Shown: positions 45,823 through 55,238, counted from the first letter of the stretch. The stretch: DNA of 64,000 bases from Algoriphagus resistens (GCF_001442615.1 NZ_LMXN01000004.1:372001-436000); one strand, 5' to 3'. The notes: generated by a model from the letters alone, not told the origin. Numbers and translations: made by a program.

Positions 45823-46791
45823 TTAAAATTCAAAAATGTCCTCATCCATTTTGTCGTTTCGCTTCAGGTTGAATGAAATATGGGTCATCAATCTGTTTCC
45901 TGCCAAAGCGCGGTCATTTGCCAGATCCTGGCTGATGGGAATCTGATAATTTGCACCGAAAGAAACCTGCCCTATATTGAGCTCAATACCCAGCACAGTG
46001 CTCAAAAGATTTCCTCCTGACTGATGCACCTCATATTTGTTATATAGCACATCTTGAGGCTGGGTTTCATAGATCAACCCCACATTTGGTGCTACCCTGA
46101 CTTTGTCCTTAATGTTGAATTTGTAGTATGCCAGGAAATTCCCAGTGAATTTATTCCCGTATCTATAGTCGTATTTGTTTTCCGCGTTCAGCTTATAGCT
46201 TGCATTTACATTTACTCCAAAATCCATCAATCTGATATCGTATGCCGCATTGAATAAGAAATCCGTACTTCCCGATCCAAGCTGAAAATTATTCGGTGAA
46301 TCAGGCATAACTTGCTCACCGTCTTCATACTTGCCTGTAGGAGCTTTCACACCAGCTCCTATCCAGAGAGAATGTGCTAGGAATTTAGCATTTTCGGAAG
46401 TGACACGGGACTCAAACAGCTTATAGTTCAGAATAGTGACCGCATCCCCCAGCCCATGCTTTTCACCTTTTACACTTTCCTGCTCTATCGTGCGGGTATT
46501 GAAATTGTATGGCATTATCGCCATGATCCTCCAGCGGCTGCCAAAGTTCCAGGCTCCCCATACTTCAATGCTCTGATAAGTTTCATCGGAAGTCAGCGGC
46601 GTACGGTTACCATACGGACCAAGATGGGTTGTCAATGACTTGGACTGGTAGCGTACACCTATAAATTTATTGCTAAAATCAGGCAAAATCCCCAAATAAT
46701 AGCTCCCTACACCGCAGCCACAAATATCACATGCCAATGCCGAAAGAGGCATAGTAGCCACCAGCAACAGGGTTAAGAATTTAATTTTCAT
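45823..46791 (-). CDS. Outer-membrane beta-barrel protein with N-terminal CDICGCG
   Basis: A 322-residue protein whose signal peptide is cut after ALA, leaving a mature start CDICGCGVGSYYLG, a candidate metal-binding motif. The rest alternates aromatic-ended strands (FIGVRYQSKS, WGAWNFGSRWRIMAIMPYNF, SLWIGAGVKAPTGKY, GVNVNASYKLN, ISFNLKR) as in TonB-independent outer-membrane channels of the transporter/MetA-pathway OMP type. It starts 4 bases inside the end of the di-haem gene, so they are translationally coupled. I propose an outer-membrane role in the same copper-related cluster; the function has not been shown. Confidence 0.75.
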   Translation of the reverse strand: MKIKFLTLLLVATMPLSALACDICGCGVGSYYLGILPDFSNKFIGVRYQSKSLTTHLGPYGNRTPLTSDETYQSIEVWGAWNFGSRWRIMAIMPYNFNTRTIEQESVKGEKHGLGDAVTILNYKLFESRVTSENAKFLAHSLWIGAGVKAPTGKYEDGEQVMPDSPNNFQLGSGSTDFLFNAAYDIRLMDFGVNVNASYKLNAENKYDYRYGNKFTGNFLAYYKFNIKDKVRVAPNVGLIYETQPQDVLYNKYEVHQSGGNLLSTVLGIELNIGQVSFGANYQIPISQDLANDRALAGNRLMTHISFNLKRNDKMDEDIFEF

Positions 46792-47879
46792 TTGATTATA
46801 GAGCTGTTTAGGACAGGTTCTGCAAGCAGTGGGTTAGTCACAAAACCCCGGTCGTTGAGTGTGCTGAGAAATTCTATTAAATTATTTTTTTCTTCATCTG
46901 TCATTTTTATTCCGATGGATCCGTCCGCATTTCTAAAGGCCGGATCTAGGGATTCAGAATCCACCATACCGGTCCGGTAATGCTCGATCACTCTATTAAG
47001 GGTCAAAAACCTGCCATCGTGCATGTAAGGGGCAGTGTATTGCCAGTTTCTAAGACTCGGTACCTTAAATTTATATTTGTCTGCTTCATTGAGCGTCACA
47101 TCATATCGTCCTACATCATCTATATGGTTTGGCGTCAAGCCATTGTTGCGATATGTTTTATCTGTGAGCAAAGGCTCTTCATGACAACTGGCACATTTGG
47201 CCAGAAATACCTGATAGCCGGACAATTGCTTGGCAGAAAATGCTGCTCCTGATTCATTTCTTCTGACCTTGTCATAATCAGAATTATCACTTACAGCCAG
47301 TAGCATGTACTGCGAAAGTGCCTTGAAAAACCTTACGTCTGTAATTTCTTCTGTCCCAAACACTTTTTTGAACAGTCCGGGATATTCTGGATGATCCCGT
47401 AGTTTCTTCAGTACGTTGGGTACATTTTCATCCATCTCCACAGGACTGGTTATCGCATTGATAGCTGCAAGATCCAAGTTGAATACTCCCCCATCCCAAA
47501 AGAATTCCTTAGACCAGGCCATATTCATGATCGGCATGGGATTACGGATTCCCAATTGATCATCTATGCCATGGCTCACATCATGTCCGTGGTGGGTAAA
47601 AGCCGCAGACTGTATATGACAGCTTCCACATGCGATAGTATTGTTGCGGGACAGGCGAGGTTCGAAGAAGAGCTTTTTCCCCAGTTCAAATCCATCTTTG
47701 GTGATTTCATTTCCGGAGAAATCATAGTCCGGTTCCGGAAATCCCTCCGGCTGTACAAACCCCTGAAACAGCTCAGGCTCCTCCTCCCCCGAATGACATG
47801 CAAAAACCCCGATAAAAAGTAGAATGCAAATCGGCAATAATTGGAGAATCCGGTTGTATATGTTGTTTCCCATCATCAA
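46788..47879 (-). CDS. Di-haem cytochrome c peroxidase/MauG-like protein (MbnH-like)
   Basis: A 363-residue lipoprotein (GVFAC, Cys28). Two c-type haem sites are visible: CGSCH (84-88) and CASCH (229-233). The second half has the CCP layout 'KVPSLRNWQYTAPYMHDGRFLTLNRVIEHYRTG'. Cytochrome c peroxidases and MauG-like enzymes share this fold. It directly follows an MbnP-family gene (3 bases apart), which is the MbnP-MbnH arrangement in which the di-haem enzyme oxidises a Trp of MbnP to make a copper site, so I favour that role. The start could be at any of three clustered ATG-like codons; the first is used. Confidence 0.88.
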   Translation of the reverse strand: MMMGNNIYNRILQLLPICILLFIGVFACHSGEEEPELFQGFVQPEGFPEPDYDFSGNEITKDGFELGKKLFFEPRLSRNNTIACGSCHIQSAAFTHHGHDVSHGIDDQLGIRNPMPIMNMAWSKEFFWDGGVFNLDLAAINAITSPVEMDENVPNVLKKLRDHPEYPGLFKKVFGTEEITDVRFFKALSQYMLLAVSDNSDYDKVRRNESGAAFSAKQLSGYQVFLAKCASCHEEPLLTDKTYRNNGLTPNHIDDVGRYDVTLNEADKYKFKVPSLRNWQYTAPYMHDGRFLTLNRVIEHYRTGMVDSESLDPAFRNADGSIGIKMTDEEKNNLIEFLSTLNDRGFVTNPLLAEPVLNSSIIK

Positions 47880-47882
47880 TGC

Positions 47883-48758
47883 CTAGAGCCCATCCTCCCC
47901 TTTGCTAAAATTCTCCGTGTGATCATGGGTGAACATTCCTGGGAAATTATTGGCAATATATACGCTGAAATCACTAAACATCACATTGGGATGCTCTGCA
48001 ATACTGAACATATGCTGTCCGTTGAAAACCTCCATCACATCCACAAAAAGATGCACATTACTTCTTAAACCCTCCCTTACCTGGGCTATTCCGCCTTGGT
48101 TTAAATCGACTGTAATTTCTTTTATATTATTCAATGTAGGTGCACTATATCCACCAAATCCTCCAATATGATATTTGAACTGCTTATTTCCGGTAGGATC
48201 CCCCTGCTGGTCATCCGAGATCAGATTGCAATTGCCCTCAAACTTAAAGAAGATGTAACCGCTGTTCCATCCCCAATACATTCCTCCACCTTCATGTCCC
48301 TGGCCTGAGTCAAAAGAAAGCACCCCCGGACGCTGATCTACCGGCATAGTGTTTCTCAGGCTATCCACTCCCAGGACAAATGAAATCTTGGTGTAGTCTC
48401 CTTCTGGCACCGTAACTTTTGTAAATCGGGTATTCCGGTCTTCTGCCTGTACCAGAAAATAACTTTCCTCCTGAGGGACTACATATTCATCCCCAGAATC
48501 TGTATAAAGCTTAATATTACTGATGAAATATTGGAGGATTCTTATGGAAAACTCCTCTCCTTTAGCATTGGTGTATTTCCTAGGTTCCAGACCAAAAGTC
48601 TCCTCACCTACGATGGTATCAAATTCAATGGAGAACTCACCTGTTTTCGCCAGATCTGGACCTGGATCCTCGTCTACACAGGCTGTGATAGTCCAGGATA
48701 TTGCTATTAAGCAAAATGCCGGCAATACGACTTTAATTTTTTGAAATATTGAATTCAT
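47883..48758 (-). CDS. MbnP family copper-binding lipoprotein
   Basis: A 291-residue protein with a lipoprotein signal (TITACVDED, Cys27). It carries the MbnP hallmark GGGMYWGWNSGYIFFKFEG (~157-175; W162 and W164 are candidates for oxidation), after a beta-rich N-terminal half ('RILQYFISNIKLYTDSG', 'FLVQAEDRNTRFTKVTVPEGDYTKISFVLGVD' in separate parts). In methanotrophs MbnP holds copper after its Trp is converted to kynurenine by MbnH. No methanobactin genes are seen here, so this is the widespread stand-alone version. First gene of a four-gene cluster. Confidence 0.88.
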   Translation of the reverse strand: MNSIFQKIKVVLPAFCLIAISWTITACVDEDPGPDLAKTGEFSIEFDTIVGEETFGLEPRKYTNAKGEEFSIRILQYFISNIKLYTDSGDEYVVPQEESYFLVQAEDRNTRFTKVTVPEGDYTKISFVLGVDSLRNTMPVDQRPGVLSFDSGQGHEGGGMYWGWNSGYIFFKFEGNCNLISDDQQGDPTGNKQFKYHIGGFGGYSAPTLNNIKEITVDLNQGGIAQVREGLRSNVHLFVDVMEVFNGQHMFSIAEHPNVMFSDFSVYIANNFPGMFTHDHTENFSKGEDGL

Positions 48759-49265
48759 GTGCTTTTGATTTATTTTTTAATTGGTTCTCCCCAGCCAGTT
48801 GGCGGGGAATACTTCCATTACTGACAATTATCCCCATGTGCCAGTAACATACCTGGACTCAGGTAGCCCCCTCATAGCTTTTGCATCAATCGGAAGCTGG
48901 CCAGGAACCCTGGGAAATAAATGAATAGGTAGTCAGGATTTTTAGAAAGTCTTTAATAGCTGACTTTTCAAGACCCCGGAATTCTGTAATAGTATTTATA
49001 TACAACTTCACTACAGCATTCATTTTTTAAATAGAATAAACAAGACACACTTCTCCATATACATAAAATTTTATGCATAAGGGGTACGTTATGAAGAAAT
49101 ATATAATTTCTTCATTTAGATAAAATAAAATAGATTATGGATAGCTCTTATTGACTCGCATTAAAAACATAACACTGTTTTGCACACAGGTGAAGAACCT
49201 GCTAAAAACAATATGAATTTAACCCTCGTCGCTAATAGAGAGACTAAGTGTGTATATGAAAAATA
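48759..49265. other. Gap upstream of mbnP with palindromes
   Basis: About 500 bases. The strongest features are two perfect palindromes described separately (49063-49076 and 49091-49115). No gene; I cannot assign the mbnP promoter. Confidence 0.5.
49063..49115. promoter_or_regulatory. Candidate operator palindromes upstream of mbnP
   Basis: CATAAAATTTTATG (49063-49076) is a perfect 14-base palindrome; ATGAAGAAAT, ATATA, ATTTCTTCAT (49091-49115) is a perfect 10+5+10 inverted repeat. They lie ~330 bases before mbnP and ~150 bases after the Cys-containing peptide gene. Which gene they serve, if any, is open. Confidence 0.4.
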
Positions 49266-49640
49266 TCAGAGTTTAGGGGGCTTGATCACTTCGTGAACAA
49301 GCAAAGCCGAAAAAGGCTCTGAATAGGCCGCTATAAGCATATTAATCGAAACAAAAGTTCTGGAACAAGCCTGTCCAAGATCAGGAGCAGAAATATATAT
49401 CCCGAAATCCGTACTGAATTTATAAGTAGAATTAGCGTCCTGCTTCTCCTTTTGAGCCCTCATTTGTTCTGCCAGGTAGCATTTACCATCACAGTTCATC
49501 ATCGGCTTATCCTTGTTGATGCAAAAGTTATCAATAATATATGCCTTGTTGAGCTCGTAACTCCCCTGGATCACCGAATACACCATGCTGTTCAGCATGA
49601 GTATGGAGCAAAAGAAAATATGTAGCAAGGCTTTTAACAC
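49266..49640 (-). CDS. Small exported or membrane peptide with C-x9-C-x3-C motif
   Basis: A 124-residue protein starting at GTG (49640) with an N-terminal hydrophobic segment (~3-23), then NFCINKDKPMMNCDGKCYLAEQM (read in two parts, C40, C50, C54) and a further Cys near 92. Proteins of this shape occur next to copper and TonB-dependent uptake genes in Bacteroidota; I do not recognise a named family. It lies upstream of the MbnP cluster on the same strand. The promoter I see ends too close to the GTG for a normal leader, so the true start may be further in. Confidence 0.6.
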   Translation of the reverse strand: MLKALLHIFFCSILMLNSMVYSVIQGSYELNKAYIIDNFCINKDKPMMNCDGKCYLAEQMRAQKEKQDANSTYKFSTDFGIYISAPDLGQACSRTFVSINMLIAAYSEPFSALLVHEVIKPPKL

Positions 49641-49644
49641 AACA

Positions 49645-49674
49645 CAAAAATAACTGATGAAAAAGCACCAACAA
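49645..49674 (-). promoter_or_regulatory. Candidate promoter of the Cys-containing peptide gene
   Basis: On the minus strand TTG (49674-49672), 19 bases, TATTTTTG (49652-49645). It fits the Bacteroidota consensus but would place the transcription start within about two bases of the GTG codon. Confidence 0.4.
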
Positions 49675-50060
49675 AGTAAATCTATAATTTAATTAATATT
49701 AATTATAATAAGTTATTCACTCTAGCTTCCAGTTTGATATAAGGTAACCGACCTTGCCCATAACTTTTCGGATTCTTCCTCGGTACAGGAACAGTCAATC
49801 CTCAAGCTAGTGAGTCAAACTATCAGTTTTAACTTTCCCCTTAGGATATCCTGTTGGTTTCAATTAGGTATCCATTCTATAGTCAATATGTTAAGTCAGT
49901 CCAAATAATGAATTATCTGAGCTTAACCATTAAAGGGATTACAGTTTGTAAGTTTGAGCCGCATGAGGGTCCTTGGGCACAAAAGGTAGATAATCAGACA
50001 ATTGGTAAAGCTAATAACAGTAACCTGTATCTGTTATTAAGCAATTGAAAGGCTAACACT
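49675..50060. other. Gap without a supported gene
   Basis: A 64-codon plus-strand frame (49854-50048) has no homology or signal that I can see. No repeats. Confidence 0.35.
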
Positions 50061-50091
50061 AAAAAAAGAGACGAGAAATTTTTCCCGTCTC
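50061..50091 (-). terminator. Terminator of the third SusC/SusD operon
   Basis: On the minus strand GAGACGGGAAA, short loop, TTTCTCGTCTC and then seven T, 22 bases after the SusD stop codon. Confidence 0.8.
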
Positions 50092-50113
50092 CATAGGTAA
50101 AGCTATACTGCGA

Positions 50114-51715
50114 TTAATCGTTATACCCCGGGTTTTGGGTCAGTTTAGGATTCTTGTTTATTTCATCATTCGGGATTGGAAACAATGTCCTGGTGTCCGC
50201 CTGGGCATGAGGAGAATGATTGAACCAACTTTTGGTCTGAAAAACCCCAAAACGGATTATATCCTGTCTCCTGTGGGCTTCAGCGGCAAACTCCCACCCC
50301 AATTCATCTAGAAATCTACCAAATTCAATGTCATCCCCACCAGTCCCTGTGACAGTACCATCCTCATTCTGGATACCGTATTGATATGAGCTTCCCTTAA
50401 GAAGTTCAGCCCCTGTCACCACAGCTTTTGAAGGATCGGTTGAACGGAAGGCACGTTGCCTAACTTCAGTCACTAAAAGGGCTGCTTCATCTGCTCGTCC
50501 CGTTCTCAACAAAGCCTCCGCTTTCATCATTAGTACATCCGCATATCTGAGCATCGGAAAATCATTATCCAAAGACCCGGTAGCGCCTTGCTTGATGGCA
50601 TATTTTCCTATTCTGGCACCTTGATTTGATTCGGTTCCAGCCATACTCGGCACCTTATTGACGTAAGTAATCATCGGCTCTCCAGTAGAAGCATGCAACT
50701 GCGGACCTAAAAGCCAGGTGTCATCAAGTCGGGTATCGCTGGGATCATAGGTATTGATAAACTGTGGTACGGCACAATTTCCTCCCCATGGCCCTGCCTG
50801 CATGTTGTACACAAATCTGCTTTGGGGATCCAGTGTTTTCATATGCACTGTATTTCCTGTTCCATAGATTTCATCGTAAGGTATTGCGAAGATAATTTCA
50901 GGGGAATTATGGTTCTCCCAGTTGAAAATATCGGAATAGTTATCATCCAGGGAATAGCCTGCGCCACCCATAATCACTGCGTCACATGCTTCAATACACT
51001 GTTGCCAAGCTGCCTGGCCGGTATACACTTCCGAATTAAGATAGATTTTAGCCAGCAGAGCCTGAACCACCCATTTATTAAATTGCCCATAGGTATTATT
51101 CACATCTTCACTTAGCATAGGCATAACTTCCTTCAATTCGCTGACAACAAAATCATAGACCTCTTTTCTGCTTTTCTGCTCAGGTAAAGAAACATCTTTG
51201 AAATCTGTCACGATCGGCACATTGCCGTGATTGTCCATGAGTAAATAATATGCAAAAGCCCTTGCAGCCCGTAATTCAGCCATTACGGCGTCCTTTTGAT
51301 CTGTGATGGGAATTTCCCCTTCTTCAATCTGAGACATTACCCTATTAGCTGTTGTGATGCTACGGTAAGCACTCTGCCAGATATTTGTTGGCTGCCATTG
51401 CAGGGAAGTCCAGTTGTGCTGATGCATGCGCAGGTAGGTACCTCCGTCATACCATCCATTTGGCCTGGCGGGGGTTATGATTATATCCGCTGATTCTTCC
51501 TGTGTATCAAAATAACCCTGCCAACCCATCATCAACCCTCTAAAAGACCCATAAACGGGCGCTATTATAGAAGGTATATCCTTTTCAGTTGGATCGAAAT
51601 TGGTAGCCAGTACTTCGGAATATACTTCCTCGTCAAGATTTAGACAGGAATTTAGCCCTAAAGAAGCCAATCCGATCACTAACAACTTAATTGTATTATT
51701 TCTATTGATTTTCAT
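50114..51715 (-). CDS. SusD/RagB family lipoprotein
   Basis: A 533-residue SusD protein; lipoprotein signal with LNSCLNLDEEVY (Cys ~24). Helical SusD core 'AELRAARAFAYYLLMDNHGNVPIV' (~147-170), 'LRYADVLMMKAEALLRTGRADEAALL' (~395-420), C-terminus 'TLFPIPNDEINKNPKLTQNPGY'. It pairs with the SusC gene that ends 11 bases upstream. Ligand unknown. Confidence 0.95.
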   Translation of the reverse strand: MKINRNNTIKLLVIGLASLGLNSCLNLDEEVYSEVLATNFDPTEKDIPSIIAPVYGSFRGLMMGWQGYFDTQEESADIIITPARPNGWYDGGTYLRMHQHNWTSLQWQPTNIWQSAYRSITTANRVMSQIEEGEIPITDQKDAVMAELRAARAFAYYLLMDNHGNVPIVTDFKDVSLPEQKSRKEVYDFVVSELKEVMPMLSEDVNNTYGQFNKWVVQALLAKIYLNSEVYTGQAAWQQCIEACDAVIMGGAGYSLDDNYSDIFNWENHNSPEIIFAIPYDEIYGTGNTVHMKTLDPQSRFVYNMQAGPWGGNCAVPQFINTYDPSDTRLDDTWLLGPQLHASTGEPMITYVNKVPSMAGTESNQGARIGKYAIKQGATGSLDNDFPMLRYADVLMMKAEALLRTGRADEAALLVTEVRQRAFRSTDPSKAVVTGAELLKGSSYQYGIQNEDGTVTGTGGDDIEFGRFLDELGWEFAAEAHRRQDIIRFGVFQTKSWFNHSPHAQADTRTLFPIPNDEINKNPKLTQNPGYND

Positions 51716-51725
51716 ACTATTCGGA

Positions 51726-54700
51726 TTAAAATGTGAGATTTAGGCCCAGTGTGTAGGTTCTTGTGGTGGGATATTTGTCCCGTTGATCATTACCTGGATC
51801 AAAACCGGTGACACTTACACCTTCTGGATCAATTCCTTTGTAATTGGTAATCGTAAACAGATTAAGCCCGGAAGCATACAGTCGTGCATTTCTTAGGAAA
51901 GCAACCTTTGGAAAAGTGTAGCCTACCGTAAAATTGTCTAATTTGAAGTAATCACCTTTTTCGATATAATGGCTAACCAATGCCAAATCACTGCTTAGGC
52001 GCTCCCCGTATACTGGATCGTATGCCGTTTCCAACATGTTATAGGCCGGATTGTAAGGGTTTTCATAGAACATCCTCTGGAAATTAAGAATTTCGTGTCC
52101 GAAGGCACCCCTAAAATTGAACTGGACATCAAAATTTCGGATTTGGAAGCTATTGTTGAAGCCGAGGATATGGAGTGGAATACCATTGCCATAAAACTGC
52201 CGGTCTTCCTGTGAAGCCGTACTGATCGGTATGGCCTCCCCTTCCGTATTCTCTATCAACCACTCCCCATCCGGAGTCACTCCTACAGATTTCCATAGAA
52301 AAAACCGCCCGATAGCACCACCCACTTCTACCCGGTGGGTATAATCCTGAATAGGCTCACCGGTATAGCCAGCGGTGAAAAAATCATTTGTAGCCTCAAA
52401 CTGGTCATTTGATAAGGAGACTAGTTTGTTCCTGTTTGTAGAATAAGTGATGTTCGTGTTCCAAGAAAAACCAGGCTTTCTGATAGGTGCGAGGTTTAAT
52501 AAAATCTCTATCCCATCATTTTGCAATACTCCGGCGTTTATGGTCATTAACCCTGTCAGATAAGGTGGCACCGGCACTGGGAAATCATACAACAAATCGT
52601 TGATATCTCTTCTATAAATATCTATTGATCCACTTACGCGGTCATTAAAGAAGCTATAATCAATTCCAAAATTGATTTCCTGCTTCTTTTCCCATTTCAG
52701 ATCAGGATTAAAATTCCGGGCGGGGATAAAACCCTGAACCCATTCTCCTCCGACATAGGCGCCATTAGCTCTGTTGAAATCATAGCTGATCTGGGATAAG
52801 TAGGGAGAATTGGCAATGGTTCCCGTGACCCCATAACCAAACCTCAACTTGATTTCCCCTACATTTTTCAGATCTCTAAGAAAAGGCTCATTGCTGATTT
52901 TCCAGCCCACCGAAGCAGCAGGAAAAGTCCCCCATTGGTTATTTACCCCAAACCTCGAAGAACCCTCTCTTCGCACACTGGCCATAAAGAGGTATTTGTC
53001 CTTGAAGTTATAAGTAGCCCGGCCGAAGAAGCCTGCCAGCTGCCACCTGTTTTTGGAGCTACCCAAATCGGCTTGACCAGCCTGTAGTGCCCCACCTGCT
53101 CCAAGATTATTCCACTTGTATAAGTCAGTAGGAAAATCCCAATTGGAAGCAAAGAAATCCTCATACGTAGCATCTTGCCAGCTATATCCACCCAATACCG
53201 TAAAATAATGGTCTCCTATGGTATGGTTGTAATTGGCAGTAAGTTCCATCAAATTTTCATTATAGGCACTGGTAGATCTAGAAGCAGTTCCATTCTGATT
53301 ATTGAGCCTTGTATTGGTGTGTTCAAAAGAAGTGGCGTAGCCCGTCAGGTTACTATTTTGCACGTTGGACACCATCATTTTTAAATCCAGATTATCTATG
53401 GGAGAATAGGTAAGGCTTCCGTTAACTCTCATCTCCTTAGTTTTGGACTCTGAATCTGCTTCATAAATTCTGGAAATAGGATTTTCATAAAAGTATCCTT
53501 CCCGTTCCTGCCAGCCTCCATCTTCCGTTTTCACCCGGTCTGTCGGATTCCTGATAATTGCCTGGCGATAGGCATAACCATCCGCTCCCCCTTGATCTGA
53601 AGTAAACACCCTGTTGATGATCTGGAAATTCGCTCTCAGTTTATCATCAAACATACTGTGGTTCATATCCGCCCGGATGTTAAACCTCTCCTGGTTGGAG
53701 CGTAAAAATATACCCTGCCAATTTCGGTAGTTGACTGCAGCTGTGAAATTGGTTGTCTTATTCCCGCCTGAAAAACTTAAATTGTGGTTTTGACTGACGG
53801 GATTTCTGGTCATCTCATCTACCCAGTCGGTATTTCCCCCATAATCTGTATAAGGAATACCTTCTTCTGCTATCAATCTCCGGTAATCGTCCCCATCCAG
53901 GAGATTCAGTTTTCTTGCAATTTGCTGTACACTTACATAAGCATCATAGCTGACAGTATTTCTATCCCCCTGGCTTCCTTTTCTTGTGGTAATCAAGATC
54001 ACACCGCCTGTGGCCCTAGTTCCATAGATTGCCGCTGCGGAGCCATCTTTTAGTACATCAATTGATTCTATATCCTCAGGTGGAACAGTATTAAGTGTCC
54101 CCGGAACCCCGTCTATCAGCACCAGCGGATCCGATGTACCGTTGATACTGTTGATTCCCCGAAGGTTAATTTGTGTGCCAGCACCTGGATCACCGCTTGG
54201 AGTAGTCACCCGCAAACCTGCTACTTTCCCCTGGATTAATTGCCCAGCGTCCCTTACAGCACCTTTTACAAAATTCTCTTCCTTAACACCGGCGATAGAA
54301 CTGGTAATATCACCCTTTCGGGTAGTTCCATATCCTACCACCACCACTTCATTCATGGAGGTAAGCTCGGCTTTTAATGTTATAGAAAGTTCCTTATCTG
54401 TATAGACTTCCAATTCCTGCGGTGCAAAGCCAATAAAACTAAACACCAGGACAGCACCTTCATCGGGTATATCTATACTGAATTTTCCGTCAACATCCGT
54501 AGAAACACCTCTCGTTGTTCCCTTTATCAGGACTGTTACGCCCGGTAAGGGCAAATTATCTTCATCGCTGATCACTGTCCCGCTGACTGTCAGCTCTTTA
54601 CGAAGGTCCAACTTGTTGGTTTCAAAAGACCTGACAGTGGGCCTGACCTCTAAGTCAGTAGCCGCTGCATTCACAGGACATACCGCACTTCCGGTAAAAC

Positions 54701-54749
54701 TTAGCATAGCCAAAAAGACTATCCTTTTTGTAAATAGGTTCATAGGCAA
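51726..54749 (-). CDS. SusC/RagA TonB-dependent outer-membrane transporter
   Basis: A 1007-residue SusC without STN domain. Signal peptide (FLAMLSFTGSAVCPVNAAA), CarboxypepD_reg-like domain (VSGTVISDEDNLPLPGVTVLIKGTT, ~55-80), plug ('GTQINLRGINSINGTSDPLVLIDGVPGT', 'IDVLKDGSAAAIYGTRATGGVILITTR'), barrel ending TLGLNLTF. Most similar in layout to the SusC at 40.9 kb; both recognise unknown nutrients. First gene of the SusC-SusD pair. No sigma/FecR genes nearby. Confidence 0.95.
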   Translation of the reverse strand: MPMNLFTKRIVFLAMLSFTGSAVCPVNAAATDLEVRPTVRSFETNKLDLRKELTVSGTVISDEDNLPLPGVTVLIKGTTRGVSTDVDGKFSIDIPDEGAVLVFSFIGFAPQELEVYTDKELSITLKAELTSMNEVVVVGYGTTRKGDITSSIAGVKEENFVKGAVRDAGQLIQGKVAGLRVTTPSGDPGAGTQINLRGINSINGTSDPLVLIDGVPGTLNTVPPEDIESIDVLKDGSAAAIYGTRATGGVILITTRKGSQGDRNTVSYDAYVSVQQIARKLNLLDGDDYRRLIAEEGIPYTDYGGNTDWVDEMTRNPVSQNHNLSFSGGNKTTNFTAAVNYRNWQGIFLRSNQERFNIRADMNHSMFDDKLRANFQIINRVFTSDQGGADGYAYRQAIIRNPTDRVKTEDGGWQEREGYFYENPISRIYEADSESKTKEMRVNGSLTYSPIDNLDLKMMVSNVQNSNLTGYATSFEHTNTRLNNQNGTASRSTSAYNENLMELTANYNHTIGDHYFTVLGGYSWQDATYEDFFASNWDFPTDLYKWNNLGAGGALQAGQADLGSSKNRWQLAGFFGRATYNFKDKYLFMASVRREGSSRFGVNNQWGTFPAASVGWKISNEPFLRDLKNVGEIKLRFGYGVTGTIANSPYLSQISYDFNRANGAYVGGEWVQGFIPARNFNPDLKWEKKQEINFGIDYSFFNDRVSGSIDIYRRDINDLLYDFPVPVPPYLTGLMTINAGVLQNDGIEILLNLAPIRKPGFSWNTNITYSTNRNKLVSLSNDQFEATNDFFTAGYTGEPIQDYTHRVEVGGAIGRFFLWKSVGVTPDGEWLIENTEGEAIPISTASQEDRQFYGNGIPLHILGFNNSFQIRNFDVQFNFRGAFGHEILNFQRMFYENPYNPAYNMLETAYDPVYGERLSSDLALVSHYIEKGDYFKLDNFTVGYTFPKVAFLRNARLYASGLNLFTITNYKGIDPEGVSVTGFDPGNDQRDKYPTTRTYTLGLNLTF

Positions 54750-54972
54750 AATTTTTAAGTGGTTAATAAATTATATTGGATAGATAATTTTGAATTATCT
54801 GACTCAATAGAATATTTTAAAATTAGGCCATCTATTTTTGTGAAAAATTAACTCATTTATCAAAAACCAACTCTATATTGACAAAAAAGTGAAAATTGAT
54901 TAAAATTTCGATCAAAATACCCGTACAAATAGTAGCGCAAGGGCGCTTTTAAAAAATCATTATTCCATACAG
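54750..54972. other. susC upstream region, no gene
   Basis: AT-rich; no TAnnTTTG-type promoter with correct spacing seen, no repeats. Confidence 0.4.
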
Positions 54973-55238
54973 GTGTATGGTTTCTTGTCTAAAATATTGG
55001 CTTCAATTTCGGACGATTCTGAAAACTCTTTTGAAACCTATCCGGATAATCTGGCAGATCAAGTTGAACTATCTATTTTTAACCACTGGGGACAACTTAT
55101 ATATTACGGCGAGAATAAGAACATGAAAAATGGGATTAAGTCATCTTACTTGTGGGACCTAAAGTTCAAAAGTTCTGATATCCAAAATGGAATCCATACC
55201 TAGTGCTGGTGCGGATTAAAACAGAAAATAAAATTTGA
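54973..55238 (+). pseudogene. Fragment of a T9SS-secreted protein (CHU_C C-terminal domain)
   Basis: An open frame from a GTG at 54973 contains DQVELSIFNHWGQLIYYGENKN and WDLKFKSSDIQNGIHT, the pattern of the gliding-motility-associated C-terminal (CHU_C) sorting domain (FNRWGQ...WDG...NG.Y.Y). After IHT it stops, but a neighbouring frame continues YLVLVRIKTENKI to a TGA at 55236, exactly what the domain should end with. The upstream part of the protein is gone. A fossil gene with a frameshift near 55198. This also indicates the organism has a type IX secretion system. Confidence 0.6.

Noticed and set aside
49854..50048. 64-codon plus-strand frame before the SusD terminator
   Set aside because: No recognisable motif and placed antisense to nothing conserved; a chance frame.
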